Assembly (NCBI GenBank): GCA_963422465.1
Contig: OY730171.1
Location: 3,410,001 to 3,474,000, forward strand
Direction: 5' to 3'
Source: Lichina pygmaea
Lineage: Eukaryota > Ascomycota > Lichinomycetes > Lichinales > Lichinaceae
DNA: 64,000 bases
A program made the translations under genes and the position numbers. Every line of letters starts with the position of its first letter. Position 1 is the first letter of the stretch. Positions 44,046-57,430 of the stretch are shown here, in pieces. The notes under the pieces are model-generated. The model was not told the DNA's origin and did not search any database. It saw nothing but the letters and a program-made list of their open reading frames with translations.

Positions 44046-47000
44046 ATGGCGTGGCAACCGCAGGAGCAGCCCCTGGGGCAGCTAGCTGGCTTTCTCAAGG
44101 ACTCTCTCAGCAGACACAACCCGGCCGCTCAGAAGCAGGCCACGTTGGTAGGTCTTGTCCCCCCCCCCCCCCCCCCCCCCCAACAGAACCTTACCGTCTG
44201 GCTCAGCGCATCATGATCGTTTTTCAATGGAGGAGCCCCACGACGACGGTCGGTACGGCATCGCTGACAGGTGCGTCGGCTAGGCCCTCCAACAAGCCAA
44301 GTCCTATCCCGATATCAACAACTATCTCACCTATCTGACCGTGTGCCGGCAAGCACCGCCGACGTTGAACCTCAACGACGATGAGTTCACCACGGCGAGA
44401 TATGCGGCGGCGATCATGCTCAAGAACGACGTCAGGGACGATTACAAGAGGACCGCCGACGCGAGCCTGGCGTACATCCGGTCGTCTGTGCTGCTGGGCC
44501 TGCAGGATCCGGACGCCCAGATCCGGAACCTCACCGGAAACGTCATCACCGAGCTGAGCCGGCAAGGGGGCGTCGTCGGCTGGCAGCAGTTGCTGCCGGA
44601 GCTCATCGCGATGGCCGGAAACGAGACGGGCAACGTCGTGCCCGAGGCGCAAGAGGGCGCCATGAGCGCGCTCGCCAAGGTCTGCGAAGACAACCGGAAG
44701 ATGCTCGATCGGGACTTTCAGGGCCAGCGGCCGCTCGACATCATCATCCCGAAGCTGCTGAGCTTCACCACCAGTCCCATCCCCAAGGTGCGCGGCCTGG
44801 CCCTCAGCAGCATCAACGTCTTTGTGCCGCAGGCGCCTACGGCCCTGCTGCTCGCCCTCGACCCGCTCATGTCGCGGCTGTTTCAGCTGGCGAACGACCC
44901 GGATGAAGACGTCCGGCGCCACGTGTGCCGTTCGTTCGTCCTGATCGCCGAGGTCAGGCCCGCCAAGATCGCGCCGTACATGGAAGGGCTGGTGGACTAC
45001 ATCGTCACGCAACAGCGCAACGGAGCCGATCAGGAGCTCGCCGTCGACGCGGCCGAGTTCTGGCTCTCGATCGGCGAGCACGAGGCGCTGCGAGAGCACC
45101 TGAGGCCGTTCCTGCCGAAGGTCGTCCCCGCCCTCCTGGACGGCATGGCCTACACCGAGGACGACGTCGCCATGCTCGGCGGGCTGGACGAGGATGCGGA
45201 GCAGGAGGACAGGGTCGAGGACATCAAACCCCAGTTCGCGAAATCGAAGGCGGCCAAGAACGCCACGCCCAACAACGTCAACGGTGCCGGGCTCGCGAAC
45301 CAGCCGATCCAGCCCGACCCGGACGGCAGCCTGAGCGAGGGTGAGATCGACGACGATGTCGACGAAGACGAGGACGAGGACGAAGGCGAGGACGACGATG
45401 CCGAGGGCGGATGGAACCTGCGTAAATGCTCCGGCGCGGCCCTCGACGTGCTGGCGTCGGCCTTCCACCACGACGTCTTCGACGTGACCCTTCCGTACCT
45501 CAAGCAGAACCTGCGCCACGAGGATTGGCTCAAGCGGGAGGCGGCCGTGCTCGCGCTCGGTGCCATCGCGTCCGGCTGCCTCGATCTGGTCGAGCCGCAC
45601 CTGCCGGACCTCGTGCCGTACCTCATGTCGCTCCTCGACGACGCCCAACCGCTCGTGCGCTCGATCACCTGCTGGACGCTCGGCAGGTACTCGGGCTGGG
45701 CGGCCGGGCTGCAAAGCACGGCCGACAAGGGCACCTTCTTCGAGCCGATGATGGAGGGCCTTCTCAACAAGATGCTCGACAACAACAAGAGGGTGCAAGA
45801 GGCCGGCGCGGCCGCCTTCACGAGCCTCGAGGAGCAGGCGAGGCAGGGCCTGATGCCCTACTGCGAGCCCATCGTGCGGCATCTCGTCCGTTGCTTCGCC
45901 AAGTACAAGGACCGCAACATCTACCTCCTCTACGACTGCGTCCAGACGCTGGCCGAGCACGTCGGCCCCGTGCTCGCGCGGCCGGCCACGATGGAGCTGC
46001 TCATGCCGGCCCTCATCCAGCGATGGAACCGGCTCTCGGACCAGTCCCGCGAGCTCATCTCGCTGCTCGAGTGTCTCTCGTACGTGTCGACGGCGCTGGG
46101 CGACGCCATCGGGCCGTTCGCGGCGGCGCTGTTCGAGCGCTCGATCCGGATCGTGCGCGACAGCGTCGGCCAGAACATCGCGGCCATCAACAACCACGAC
46201 GGCGTCGAGAAGCCGGACAAGGACTTCCTCGTGACCGGCCTCGACCTCGTCAGCGCCATCGTGCAGGCGGTCGATCGGAACAGGAGCGCCGAGCTCGTGG
46301 CCGGCACGCAGCCGTCCTTCTTCGAGCTGCTCGCCTTCTGCATGGAGGACGAGAGCCCGTCGGTGCGACAGTCGGCCTACGCCGTGCTCGGCGACTGCGC
46401 CATCTACGTCTCGGCCCAGCTCAGGCCGTTCGTGCCCGTTCTCGCGCCGATGCTCTTCCGTCAGCTCGACCTCGACGTCGGTCTGGACGAGCAGATCCGG
46501 GCCGGCTTCGGCGTCGTCAGCAACGCGTGCTGGTCCAGCGGCGAGATCTGCTCCAAGCTTCCCGAGACGGTCGAGCCCCTCGTCGACGAGCTCTACCGGC
46601 GGCTCACTTCGGTGGTGCTGAGCGCCGACGTGCCGACGTCGGTGCACGAGAACGCGGCCGTCGCGCTCGGACGGCTCGGCATGGCGGCGCCGCAGCGACT
46701 GGCGCCGAACCTGAAGGAGTTCGCCGAGGCCTTTCTAGACGCGCTCGAGGGGGTCGACTGGACGGAGGAGAAGGACTCGGCCTTCGAAGGCTTCGCCAAG
46801 GTCGTCGCCCTGAACCCGCAGGCCATGGAGAGCTGTCTCCCCAAGTACTTTGAGGCCATTGCGCGCTACAAGATCATCGCCATTGGAGACGTGCCAGGCA
46901 ACCAGAGGTTACGACCGCTTTTCCACGATGTGAGGCTCTCTACCGCTCGACCCCTGCTCTTCCTCTCCCTCTCCCTCTTCCTCTTTTACTCCCTTGTTCT

Positions 47001-47183
47001 CTCCCGTCTCTACTCTTGCTGTCGATGATGCAGAACGTGCTGACCAAAAGCTCTTGCCTTTTTTTTTTGTTCTTCTTCTAGACGGTGAGCGGATATCGAC
47101 GGCTGATTCCCGACTTTGATGGCTTCCTGGGTCGATTAAACCCCGTGGACCAGCAGGCGCTGCGACAGAAGTACGACGTCTGA
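44046..47183 (+). CDS. kap104: Karyopherin Kap104 / transportin (importin beta-2)
   Basis: Join 44046-44147, 44284-46929 and 47082-47183, 949 aa; introns of 136 and 152 bp. This nuclear import receptor carries RNA-binding cargo with PY-NLS signals through nuclear pores. It starts MAWQPQEQPLGQLAGFLKDSLS and aligns with transportin throughout. Examples are YPDINNYLTYL, AAIMLKNDVRDDY, the acidic H8 loop (DGSLSEGEIDDDVDEDEDED) followed by WNLRKCSGAALDVL, LVRSITCWTLGRYSGW, VQEAGAAAFTSLEEQA, and the C-terminal LNPVDQQALRQKYDV. Length matches the family. The first intron contains an uninterrupted C23 tract (44159-44181). Codon use is strongly GC3-biased, which creates long spurious antisense ORFs. 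Confidence 0.93.
44159..44181 (+). repeat. C23 tract inside Kap104 intron 1
   Basis: Uninterrupted run of about 23 C, starting 11 nt after the GT donor at 44148. The antisense strand is a G23 tract able to form a G-quadruplex. Confidence 0.85.
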
Positions 47184-49097
47184 CCTATATACACGCCGCA
47201 CGCTGGAGAGTCTTGAGAGATCGAGGGCGGATCGGGTTGAGCATGGGGCTTGCCTCTGAAAATACTTCATGACTTGCATTTGGGTGGTGCATCGGATGAT
47301 CCCTTTTCCGTCTATTTTGGCCTCTCTGTTCATGACTCGCTTTCCTAGATATCTCGTTGCATGAAATCTTCTTCTTCTTCTTCTCCTTCTTATTCCTTCC
47401 TCTTCCGAACGACATGTCGTGAATGCTGGCATGTCATCGTCGGAACCGACGCGGATCTAGGGGTCCGGGAAGGAAACCCGGGCTTAGGACGTCACTTCGA
47501 GTAATCCATTGATTGCCCACATCCACACTCCCACAACCAAATTTTCTCTCTTCCTCACTCTAGCCCTTTCCGCCACGTTTGTACAGCCTGCATTTGCTGC
47601 CTTGCTTATCATCCAATTATCTTCGCTTCGCGCGTCGTATATACCTGATCGAGACGCGCCATGGAGATGTTCTCCTTCAGAATCCCTAAGCGTCATACAC
47701 ACCCCTGGACGGTAGCTGGCATCGACGAGCGAAACGCTCTTTCCGCACTGTGTCACCGGCATGGCCATAAGAATTCTCAGGTTGGGATGATCCGTCAAAG
47801 CTCTCACGGCACGTATGTACGACGCTCTGCGTTTTACGTGCTACCCGAAGAAGGCTATGCTGACGTCTCTCGAGGCACTGTAGCTCAGCGAATCTAGAAA
47901 CCAGTATCACAACCCCTTCGGTACCCTCGTACATACTGGGGCGGCTGTCAGTCGGGGCCGGGCAGTCGTGGCGATGCTCCTTCCTCGCGTCGTCTTCGTT
48001 CTCTGCCCGCAAGGGCCGCCGTCGCTATCGTCACCGCCTATATGTAAGCTGCAAGAGAAGCTCGATCGAGTATCATCCACAGCCACCGTCGGGTGTTTCC
48101 TATCGCGAACACAGGCGATACGACGCACTCCTGTTGTCTGTAACTGGCCATGCTGCGATCCTCAACCTCACGCAGAATATCCAGCAAGGCTAATTTTGCT
48201 ACGGGAGTACAGAACCTGTGCCTCACGGTACGGTGAAGCCTCGCAGGCGAACGACGAGCAAAGGGATACTACTGTACGTACGTACGTACGTACTGCACGG
48301 AAGTAGCACGCAAGAGTGCGGAGGGGAAGGAGGTGCGTGGACGACGAGGTCACGCTCGACCAAGACCCAGGCGCGCCAGGTCGAAACATCGAGCCGGTGT
48401 TTCCACTTGAAGCAAGTCCACGATCGGTGACCCCCCGCGCCCTGCTCGTCCGCATCATCATCATCGACAGAGCAACATCTTCTGACAGGCCGCGGACACA
48501 CGTGGACGGCTCGTCGAGCACGTCGTCGAGGGTGAGAGTGTTTCGCGCGAAATCTCTACTGCACTCGCCTCGACGGAAAGATCGAGACGTTTCATCCCTA
48601 GGACAAAGGGCGAATCGGCTCATTCCACCGTCACGACGCTTCGCAGGAGCCGCTGTGCGATTCACCAGCGAACAGGGGCATCTTCAGTCAGCTCACGATA
48701 CGGTATGTGATACAGCTATAGAGTTCTCAGGCCGCACTTTCGCCAGCAGGATTCTCTCCGGCCTAGAAGCCACAGCGTTGTTCAAGGGACACCTCGGACA
48801 AGGGGAAGCCCTTTCCAGTCTTGTAGGTCAGTGCTCAGTCGCTTCTCGCCCCTGTGGGAAAGGTCCCGGCCGGGGACGACTGTATGTCAGCCCCACGCCG
48901 GTGGCCCACTTTCGCCATCCTCAGCTCGAACTAGGTCGAGATGGCGTCGTCGGATCAGCTGGCTCCGGCGTTTCCTTCTACTTACTCCACAGCTTTTGGG
49001 GCTCTAGCGTACGCTTGCTCAGCGCCCCTGCATCAAGCGCGCCGCAGCATGCACAGACGAGCAATGGATCCGTCCCCCGACCGTCTCGATGTTCAGG
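47184..49097. other. Gene desert, part 1
   Basis: No supportable gene. GTAC/TACG tandem at 48272-48304. Plus-strand open stretches between 48316 and 49176 show no recognisable domain and are probably GC-driven. Confidence 0.4.
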
Positions 49098-49265
49098 TCT
49101 GGATGGAAGCGACTCCTCTACCACATCCAACTCCAATACGAGGGGGAATACGACGTCGGCCCGGCTTATGAACTGACCAAGGGCGAGATGCTGGATGGTC
49201 GATGCGCACTCGTCTCGGCGGATACAATGCAGACAGTTGCACTACAGTCGCATATCGGCATTTGA
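49098..49265 (+). pseudogene. Coding-like remnant of unknown family
   Basis: An open frame of 55 codons without ATG (SGWKRLLYHIQLQYEGEYDV then GPAYELTKGEMLDGRCALVS), ending in TGA. It is preceded by an acceptor-like TTCAG at 49091-49095, so it could be an internal exon of a lost gene. The composition looks protein-like, but I cannot name a family. Frames on either side break quickly. Confidence 0.3.
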
Positions 49266-52200
49266 TGACGAGCAGCTCGTGTTGCTTGTATGCGCCATAC
49301 GACGATGCGCTTGAGCTCGTTGGCTGTCTCATCCAGCGCGCCAGATTTTCGCGAGCCAAAGGTACAAGCAAAGTTGTACAATCGCTGGCTCGTAGCGCAC
49401 ACGATGCACAACTCACAATGCAGCCTCTCCTGAGCGCATAAGGTTTTTGTCATCTACGCGCACCGACGATCTTCTCTCCCTCGTGTTCCGGCAAGGCGAG
49501 GGCGCTCAAGTTCTGAACCCCTTCGGCTCGTTGTTGGCTTGTGTGAGGTTCTGGCTTGGAGAGGGGATCACGCTCATGGCAGGGAAGGCATCGTGGCGCG
49601 GTGAAGGTTTTCCTGTAAGGTACCTTGCAGAAGACCATCCACCTCTCTCGACTATGGGACGTAGGGGGCCCATCTCGGTACGTGACTTGACCGGGGGGGG
49701 GGGGGGGGGGGGGGACCCACGATCAGGCCACCACCCTGTCTCGCACAGCTCAAGGGAAGCTTCTGGCTTGGGTCAGCGACCCACCATCGTCTGTTGGCGA
49801 TCGTCCTCGTCGGCGTCACCAGACCTCTCAGCCGAGAGGAAAGCTACTACTATACCATGCCGGCCTAGGAGAGGAAAGGAAGGCCCTTCTGCAGTCGCCA
49901 AGATGGGTCACGGCGTCGCTTGAGGCCGAATAATCTCGCTAGCACGACCTTTGGGGTTTGGGAGCGAGAGCACTATCGCCCTGGCGTGCCTGGGAAGATG
50001 GATGTTGGTCCAGGTGAGCAGTCTTTCCGCCCCTGGGTAGGTACGTGCTCAGTGTAGCGTCAGCCGTTCGAGTGGTCTGCATCTGATGCTCTTCCCCCCC
50101 ATTAGTGGGGTCTTGTGCCCGAAGCTACTGCCTCCGCCTTCTTGACGACTCGCTCGCTACGATTCGGGCCAAGAAGCTAAGGGGGGTCTGGATCTCTTCG
50201 GTAGCGCCAACCACGACAATCCGTCAGCAACCATCACTCTGGCCGAGTCGACCGCTCGCTTCATGGAAATCGCTGCGAGGTTTGTCGCATGCGAGAACCA
50301 AACCCATTGGCAGAGGACTGCATCTTCTACAGTACGTATCAGATCGAGTGAATGGTGCTGATCCCAACATAGAACGTTACTCGCCAGAGCGCGGAAACAG
50401 CATGAGGCAGTCTTTAGGGCTCCTCGCGGGGATTGGCATGCTGTTCAGACCGGCCCTGCCGAGGTTTCATTACACTATGTCACTCTCAACTTTACGTACG
50501 CGACATACGTACTGTCCTCAGTCTGCTCCTCCTCCTCCTCCTCCTCCTCCTCCCCTTCTCCCCCCCCCCCCCCCCCCCCCCCCCTGCAGAAACAAAGGGA
50601 AACCAGAGATCGTTCGAGACAAAACATCTGTCATGGATGGAAACAGGCAACAACCTTCTTCTGCTATGAGATCGGCAGAGCGGTGGGTCTAAAAATGAAG
50701 AACGTTACGAGCGGTCAGACATGCTCATGGGACGTGGACATGGCCCATGCGATACCTTTATCAGAGGGCCGACATCATCATCCCGCCTACCATCACCACC
50801 GTTACTACCACGTTGTCATCATGATCATCATGATCAGCATACTACTTCCAACTCTCTTCTCTTCTCTTCTCCTCTCTTTCTCATCTCCACGACTACCCTA
50901 GTCGAAGCTCGAGCCCTCCTCGAGCCCTTGGCTCAGCTCCGACATCGACTGGTTCGCAGGCAGCCCAAAGCGCAAGTGGCAGTGCCCTGAGTACCGAGAC
51001 TTCTTTCTCCGTGCTGTACACATGCAATTTCGACTTGATGCAGCAAAAAAGATCCGGCTCGTAAAACGGAAAACGAGCCGGGGAAGAGGGAGGGGGGGAA
51101 GGGGAAGAAGAAGTGCTGGGGAAACTTGTTGATTGTTCTTTGACAGGCATGATAAGGAACGGACGATTTTCGTTCCCCCGTGATCGGCTAGACCCGATCA
51201 TTGTCTTATTATAGATTTGGCAACAAGGCATCAATTGTTGTTGATGTTGATGTTGATGATAATGATTTTGTTATTGTTGTTGTTGTTGTTGACGTCGAGA
51301 TTTAAGGGCTACCAACGATGGCTGACGTGGTCGAGGTCTGGATGACATTTCTGACGATGATGAATAAGCGACTTTCCGCAAGTAGCGATGCGCGGCTGCG
51401 ATTTCTTGCGCAAGTGCTTTTTGGCTCATCACAGGCACTGCAACACAATTTGTTGTTTTTTTTCCTTTCTCCAACACACCCCCAACATCATCCCTTCAGC
51501 TCCCACCTTCCTTCCTTCTTCCTTTCTTCTTCCATGCATGCGCGAGAAGCAACCAAGAATCGTCGGGACCTCGCGCTAGAAGGCACGGACGAAGAGAATG
51601 AGGGGGACGACGACGACGGAGAAGAAGGCGCCTGTGGGTGCCGAGATTGGAGGGAGGCGGGAAAAGCAAGTCCGTTCTTCGAAGGTCTTCTTACTTTCGC
51701 TTTCTGAAGCAGACCTCACGCCCCCTTCCTGGGCAGCTAAAATCCTACGGCTGCAGATGCCGGATAAGTTACAGGAGAGTTAACTTACGACCGTGCAGTG
51801 CGGCCTATGATGACTAAGAAGTGGAGGCATGGACATCTGTGCGGACTGGGACAGCATCGTCGTGCGAGCAATCGACGAGGAGGGGATCCGCATCAGTCGA
51901 GAGCCTCGTTCGCGACTCGAGAATGTCGCTTGTTGCCTCCAAAATGATTCTACCTAACATTACGTATCGTCAGATGGATTCAACAGCGAAGAGGTCGATT
52001 GTCTAGCATGCTGGAAGTGTGGCGCATGGATCAGCCGGACCGAGGCAATGTCTCGAGCCAGAGCGCGGGCAGCGTCACCTTGCCCTTCTCGGACAAGCTC
52101 AGTTCCGCACTGAGACCACTCTGATTGCTCTGCAAGGCGACAGAAAAAAGCAAGCACAAGCAGAGACATGTCAGCCCGTCTGGCGCTAGTCGTCGTCCTC

Positions 52201-53908
52201 GCCGCGTTTCCTTGGCGTCGTGAGGCAGTCGGCGCGGGCATCGACGTGCTGCACTACAGTTTCCGCCAACGATATCCCTGGTCTGACCGTGGACGTGCGC
52301 TGTGCCATGGATTGGCCACGAAGATGAGAGGGGACGTGGGATGTGGGACAAGGAAACGCCACAAGCGGACGATAGCCGTTAAGCATTACAGTACCGCTCC
52401 TCGTCCTCCCCCAACCGCCCAAGCGCAACTAAAAAAGCATTAACGGTGCCATGCCGTGGTCGAAAGGTTGTCGGCCGTGATCGGGTGCCGACGGGCTTTG
52501 GCCCAAGTTAGTGCCATGCTTCGATTACTCCCCCCATCTTGGAACACAATCTGCGGCCGGCTCGGGGCGTCGAGAGGGAAAACCGACAAGGATGGCGCAT
52601 CGAATTTACGAATGTTTCTGCGACTTCCAGAAGCTTGACCGAGTCGGACTAGCTCGACACGCCGAGGAAGAAGCCGTCGGCGATGGCTTGCATGCACGGA
52701 GTCCTGACTCTCTGGCCTGCGAGAGGCCCCCCATGGCCGCTTCCCCCTCCCCCTAGCCCTCCCCACTCGCATGTGTGCCCCCCCCCCCCCCCCTTCCTGT
52801 GTGACGCCACAGTGCTAGGATACCACCCCCGCTCCCAAACTGCAACAGCAGAACGGCACCCGCATCGTGTCGCCGAGAGGCGCCGCCTTCAACAATGATA
52901 TGGTACTCGAGGGGTGACATCCAAGCCACCCCCCCCCACGGCCCCCCCTCGACATCATGGTCCAGAAGTCTATCGCGGAGGTTATGATGGGGCGAGCTCG
53001 TGATCGGCCAACGCTATCTTCAAGGTTGTTCCCTGGAGCGCTCCGACAATCATGGCAACTGTACTCCCGTACTCTCCGCAGCCTTGCCTTGAATTCCACT
53101 GTTATTGGAGTCTTATGCTTATTTGCGCTGGGTCACAGGATCTTCACCAGACGAGGAGATTCGACTACCGACCCAGTTCCCCAAGGCACTGGATGCAACG
53201 CTCAGCGGGTTGAGAAAGAGGTTGGGTCTTCCATGGTCAGAGACATCAACGTCGGGAAGATCGAGAGGGATGAGGACGCTGGTGGGGGAGTGAGGGGGGC
53301 CTGGGGCCTTAGCTGCTAATTGACGGACGCATCTGGGACCTGTTGCCCGCCGCTGTGCTCGTGGCCCAAGTGGGATCGACCCTGGTCCAGGCTGCTAAAA
53401 GTTAGTAACACTTCCATCGGGGTGGGCCCTGTCCGTCTTCCATGCTTGCTTTTGCGATTCTTCTCTTGCTTCAAGCCTACCATCCCCCCCCCCCCCCCCC
53501 CCCTCCCCCCCTCCCCTCCCTCCGCTGCCCTGTTCCTCCAATGGGCCCTCGCCCGTCCAAAAGGTTCTTAAGGCCCACTATTTCGTCCTTGGACGGTCGA
53601 ACCGCCGACCAAATCTGTCTCTCCTTTACACTTCGTTTCTTCTAGCCGCTCCAGCCTTGGGCCGAAACTGAAGCCTGCAGCTGCCACCGCTCTTTTTTAT
53701 AGCGACGCAACCCCCCGCCCTCCTCCACGCTCCTTCACTGTCATCGACCGTCAATCGCCTCAATACGCCACCACGCGCTCCTTGCCCATCGGTGGTCTCG
53801 TCATATCCTGTCGGTGCTTAGTGCGTCGTGACCGGAAGCACTCCGTCGTCCGCGGCGGTTTCTGGCGGGGAAGATTTCGGAACGACAGGTCGTCGCTCAA
53901 CGGTCGCC
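49266..53908. other. Gene desert, part 2
   Basis: About 4.6 kb without a supportable gene. It contains G22 (49693-49714), a CTC microsatellite running into C25 (50527-50584), a GTT/GAT microsatellite (51236-51292) and C20 (53484-53503). A plus-strand stretch at 50190-50330 (PSATITLAESTARFMEIAAR in one frame) and another at 53105-53290 look faintly coding but lead nowhere. The last few hundred bases, rich in CT, are probably the promoter and leader of the following gene. Confidence 0.4.
50560..50584 (+). repeat. C25 tract after a CTC microsatellite
   Basis: (CTC)n from about 50527 followed by an uninterrupted C25 run. Confidence 0.85.
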
Positions 53909-55855
53909 ATGGCTCGTCCGGGTGGCGGTCCTCATCGTCGAAGCCATACCAAGTCGAGGAAGGGTTGCAAGACGTGCAAGCGGCGGCACATCCGCTGCGA
54001 CGAGACGTTTCCGCAATGGTGAATAAGATCCTGCCGTCCTCAAACCCCCATCGCCCGGCATTGCCGGTCGAGGTCGCTTCGGAGGCTAATCGTGAGCGTC
54101 CTCGACAGCCGGAACTGCACCAAGCACAACTGCCGATGCGACTACATGGATGGCCCTCGGCCGCGAGACAAGCGGCCGCGGTCCCCTTCCACCGCGAACT
54201 TGCTCTGGTCGACCGAGATCAAACGGGACATCGACACCTGGCGCCGAACGGAGCAGTTCCCCTTCCCGGAAATGCCGCTCCAGCAATCCCTGCCGGTTGC
54301 GAACTACTCCATCACCGACCTCCGCCTGATTCACCACGTCTCGTCCATCTCGCATGATCTGCAAGCCCGCGGCGTGTCGCAGTTTGTCATCTGGACAGAC
54401 AAGATCCCGACGTAGGTTACCAGCACCAGTCCGTTGCGCGTGCCCGCGCGCCCGTGCGCGGGGCCATCGGGCTCGAAAACTGACACGACTCGTCAGATTC
54501 CTCCGAGTCGCCACCTCGTATCCCTTCGTCATGCACGCGCTCCTCGGCTTCTCGGCCACTCACCTCGCCTGGTTGACCGACTGCCAGGCCACCAGCAGCA
54601 TCGCGTACCACCACCGCGACATTGCGCTCAAGGGTCTCCAGGATGGCATCAGCAGCTTCCGGCGCGACAATTCGGATGCCGTCCTGGCCGCCTCCATCCT
54701 GCTCTCGTGGCAGGCTGTCGAATGGTGCGGTTGGGCGTCCCTGATGCAGGGCACCTCGACGGTTCGTGATTTTTTTTGCCCTCTTACTTTCCCATCAGGG
54801 CTCCGGTGAGGCTCGCGTGGCACGTTTGGGTCCTGACGGCGCCGACGCAGGTCATCGACGCGATGCAGTCGTGGCGACACGAGTCGCACTTTGCCGACTT
54901 CATGGACGAGCAACAAACCTTCCCCCGAGCGTCGCCGTCGCCTCTGCCGCTCGATCCGCAGCAGATTCGGGAGCCGCGCCGCGAGGACCTCCGAGCGCTG
55001 CAGCACGTGTACCGCGCGCTGCAGAACGTCGAGTCGTACGTCGCCGGCAAGGACGAGGAGACGCGGCGGACGAAGGAGCTCATGTCCTTCATCCGGAGCC
55101 TTCGCTCGTTCCTGCCCGTGCCGACGCCGGCGCAGCAGTTTGACCTGCTGCACCCGCTCCGCTCGTGGCTCTTCTGGCTGCCCGTCTCGTTCTTGCAGCG
55201 CGTCGAGCGCGACGCGAGCATGTTGGTCGTGCTCGCTCACTTCTACGCCGCCGCGCTCGCCATGGGCCCCGTCTTCCCCGACATCGGCGCGGCCTACTTC
55301 GGCAGCATGTCCATCTCGCCCATCGAGGAGATCATGAACAGCCTGAGCCGGATGCAGGACGGACCGACGTCGACGACGACGGCGGCGGCGGACGAGGAGG
55401 TGCAGATGTCGCTGCAGCTGATGCAGTTCCCGCTCGAGATGGTGGCCGACTTCCGCGCGCGCATGGGCTGGGGCCACCACAGCCCGCTGCCCTACCCGCA
55501 GATCCACCTCATCCAGAGCCCCTACAGCTACGGCAGCGTCGAACTCCACACCGAGACCGACCCGTCCGAGTACCCGATCGACCTCGGCATGCCCTACACC
55601 CCGACGCGCGAGCTCTCGCACGTGCCCAGCTCGCCCTCGATCGCCGGGGCCGAGTCCTTCATCCGGCCCAGGCCGTCGCCCCTCATGGTGCCGCCGACGT
55701 CGCACATGGGTCACTACAGCCCGCGGTCGTACCCGAGTTTCCCGATGGCGGGCTCGCTGCCGGCCTACACCACCGACGACGAGGGCTCGCTCGCCTACAG
55801 CCCGACCGTGTCCGATTTCAGCGTCGGATACGTGCCGCCGTCTCTCTGGGCATGA
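53909..55855 (+). CDS. Zn2Cys6 transcription factor (Upc2/sterol-regulator-like)
   Basis: Join 53909-54018, 54109-54411, 54497-54761 and 54851-55855, 560 aa; introns of 90, 85 and 89 bp. The N-terminus holds the binuclear zinc cluster: SRKGCKTCKRRHIRCDETFPQC, with RNCTKHNCRCDY completing the six Cys after intron 1. There follow WSTEIKRDIDTWRRTEQFPFP, LRLIHHVSSISHDLQ, YPFVMHALLGFSATHLAWLT and the fungal regulatory domain with VIDAMQSWRHESHFADF. This composite is typical of the group annotated as sterol-uptake-control-like proteins, but the target genes cannot be inferred. The C-terminus (from about 440) is Ser/Pro/Tyr-rich, a possible activation region. The ATG at 53909 is the first in frame; the frame is open farther upstream without ATG. 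Confidence 0.87.
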
Positions 55856-57430
55856 CGCAGGGACGCGCGTCGACACTTTCGAGGTTGGACGTCGCGACCT
55901 TCGTTCTTCTGTCTCGTCCTCCTTCCAACGTATCTTTTATACGTCGCATCGCACTCTTTTCGCTGCGTTTCACTTTTAAGTAATGTCTCTACACATCATC
56001 ATCGTCATCTTGTCCCCTTTCACACATGTCATGCATGAACCATTCCTTCCCCCATTTCTTTTCTTTCCTGACATCTCAAGCGCTGAGGCATCTTACACCA
56101 TCGTCCCATCATATTCATATCCTCATCCATATCATATCATGTACGCATAGACGGACGGCTGGGCGGGGTGTTCCTGTTGGCTTGAATTGGTGGCTTTCAT
56201 CTCCGACCTTATATCTTTATCCCTTGTCACCTTCTTCTCAACATCCATCCATCGACGCGAACACTTGATCTTTCTGAATGTCCCACCAATCTTTTCATGT
56301 TCACAACCCTTTCCAAGTCCCACGCACCTTATCCAAATCCCACATCACTACGTCACTCTACTCTCTCTCCCAAACCTTCTTCATTCTAAACTTGGATTCT
56401 CTTTTCTTCTCTTCTCTTCACATAAACATGGTAACGGCATCATCGTTCACGGGGGAAAGGATTGCTGTCGGGCCCCGACTCCTTTCTTGTACTGTACATA
56501 CAGTATGTATATTTATGTATTTGGCTTTACAAGTAAGTGATGTATCCTTGTTTGTCACACTTGTCATGTTCTGTCAGACTTGCTAGTGCTTGTGCCTGTC
56601 ACTACGTACATATTTGCTGGTGATGTACGTTATGTATGACTGACAGGATGTAGCTCCTGCTTGTCATCCAGCTCTTGCTTGTGATGTAACTTGTGCTTGT
56701 GACTATCATTATTTGCTAGATTATGTTCCTGTGAGTGCCACTACAGATTGCTACATATAGTCTATACAGCTTATGTTGTGTCGGTATCCAAGTGCAAGGC
56801 CTGGCATTTACCCCCACCACCAACTCACTTCTTTTTCATCTGTGGTGCTTTACACAGTAATACATACTGTTCACAGAAAGCTTGTGATCGTCATCTCTTG
56901 CGTCAACATGTCAGTTCATCACCTCATCACAGATCAAAGTAGATTGGTCTACAAGACAGATATTCCATTGAGAAGAGACACATCTTGTATCCATGACAGC
57001 TATGTACTTACACACATACATAATCTTCTGTCTAGACAGCTCTCTTCATCAATCTTCCATGCACAAAACAGTATCTTGCTTCTTTATTGGCTGTGTTCTG
57101 TCGGCCAACAAGATCTGAGTTGGAAAGCAACTGATAAGTACAGTATACAGGTACTTTGTGCTATGGGGGTTGCTGTTGCTTTGATTTCACAATCATGATG
57201 GCGTGGTGTACTATATACTCGGGCTTTCGGTAGTATTGGTGATTTTCAGGTTCTGGGTTTTGAAATCTGGGATGGGGAAAGGGTTTCCTCGTAAGGCATC
57301 GGGTGTCAGATTTTACTTAGTCATACTTACGTACCGTGATCATGTTACCACTGGGTTACATTACCTACTGAGTGGTAACAGTAGAGCTCCTCCTTCTCCT
57401 CCTCCTCCTCTACGGCACTCCAGAGACTGC
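55856..57430. other. Intergenic, CpG-poor
   Basis: No gene. CT-rich downstream region, then from about 56520 to 57200 a CpG-poor stretch with many CTTGTG/TTGTCA words, resembling old repeat DNA. Confidence 0.45.

Noticed and set aside
44224-46647. 807-codon open frame on the minus strand
   Set aside because: Antisense shadow of the Kap104 exon. The strong GC3 bias of the sense gene removes stops on the other strand, and the predicted protein is Arg/Glu/Leu-rich with no domain.
45426-46853. 475-codon plus-strand frame inside Kap104 exon 2
   Set aside because: Arg/Ala-rich out-of-frame shadow of the transportin coding sequence.
50433-50700. ORFs spanning the CTC/C25 tract
   Set aside because: Open only because of the low-complexity run; no domain or splice structure on either side.
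54560-55876. 438-codon minus-strand frame across the Zn2Cys6 gene
   Set aside because: Same antisense effect of GC-rich codons; no domain, and it crosses the introns of the real gene.
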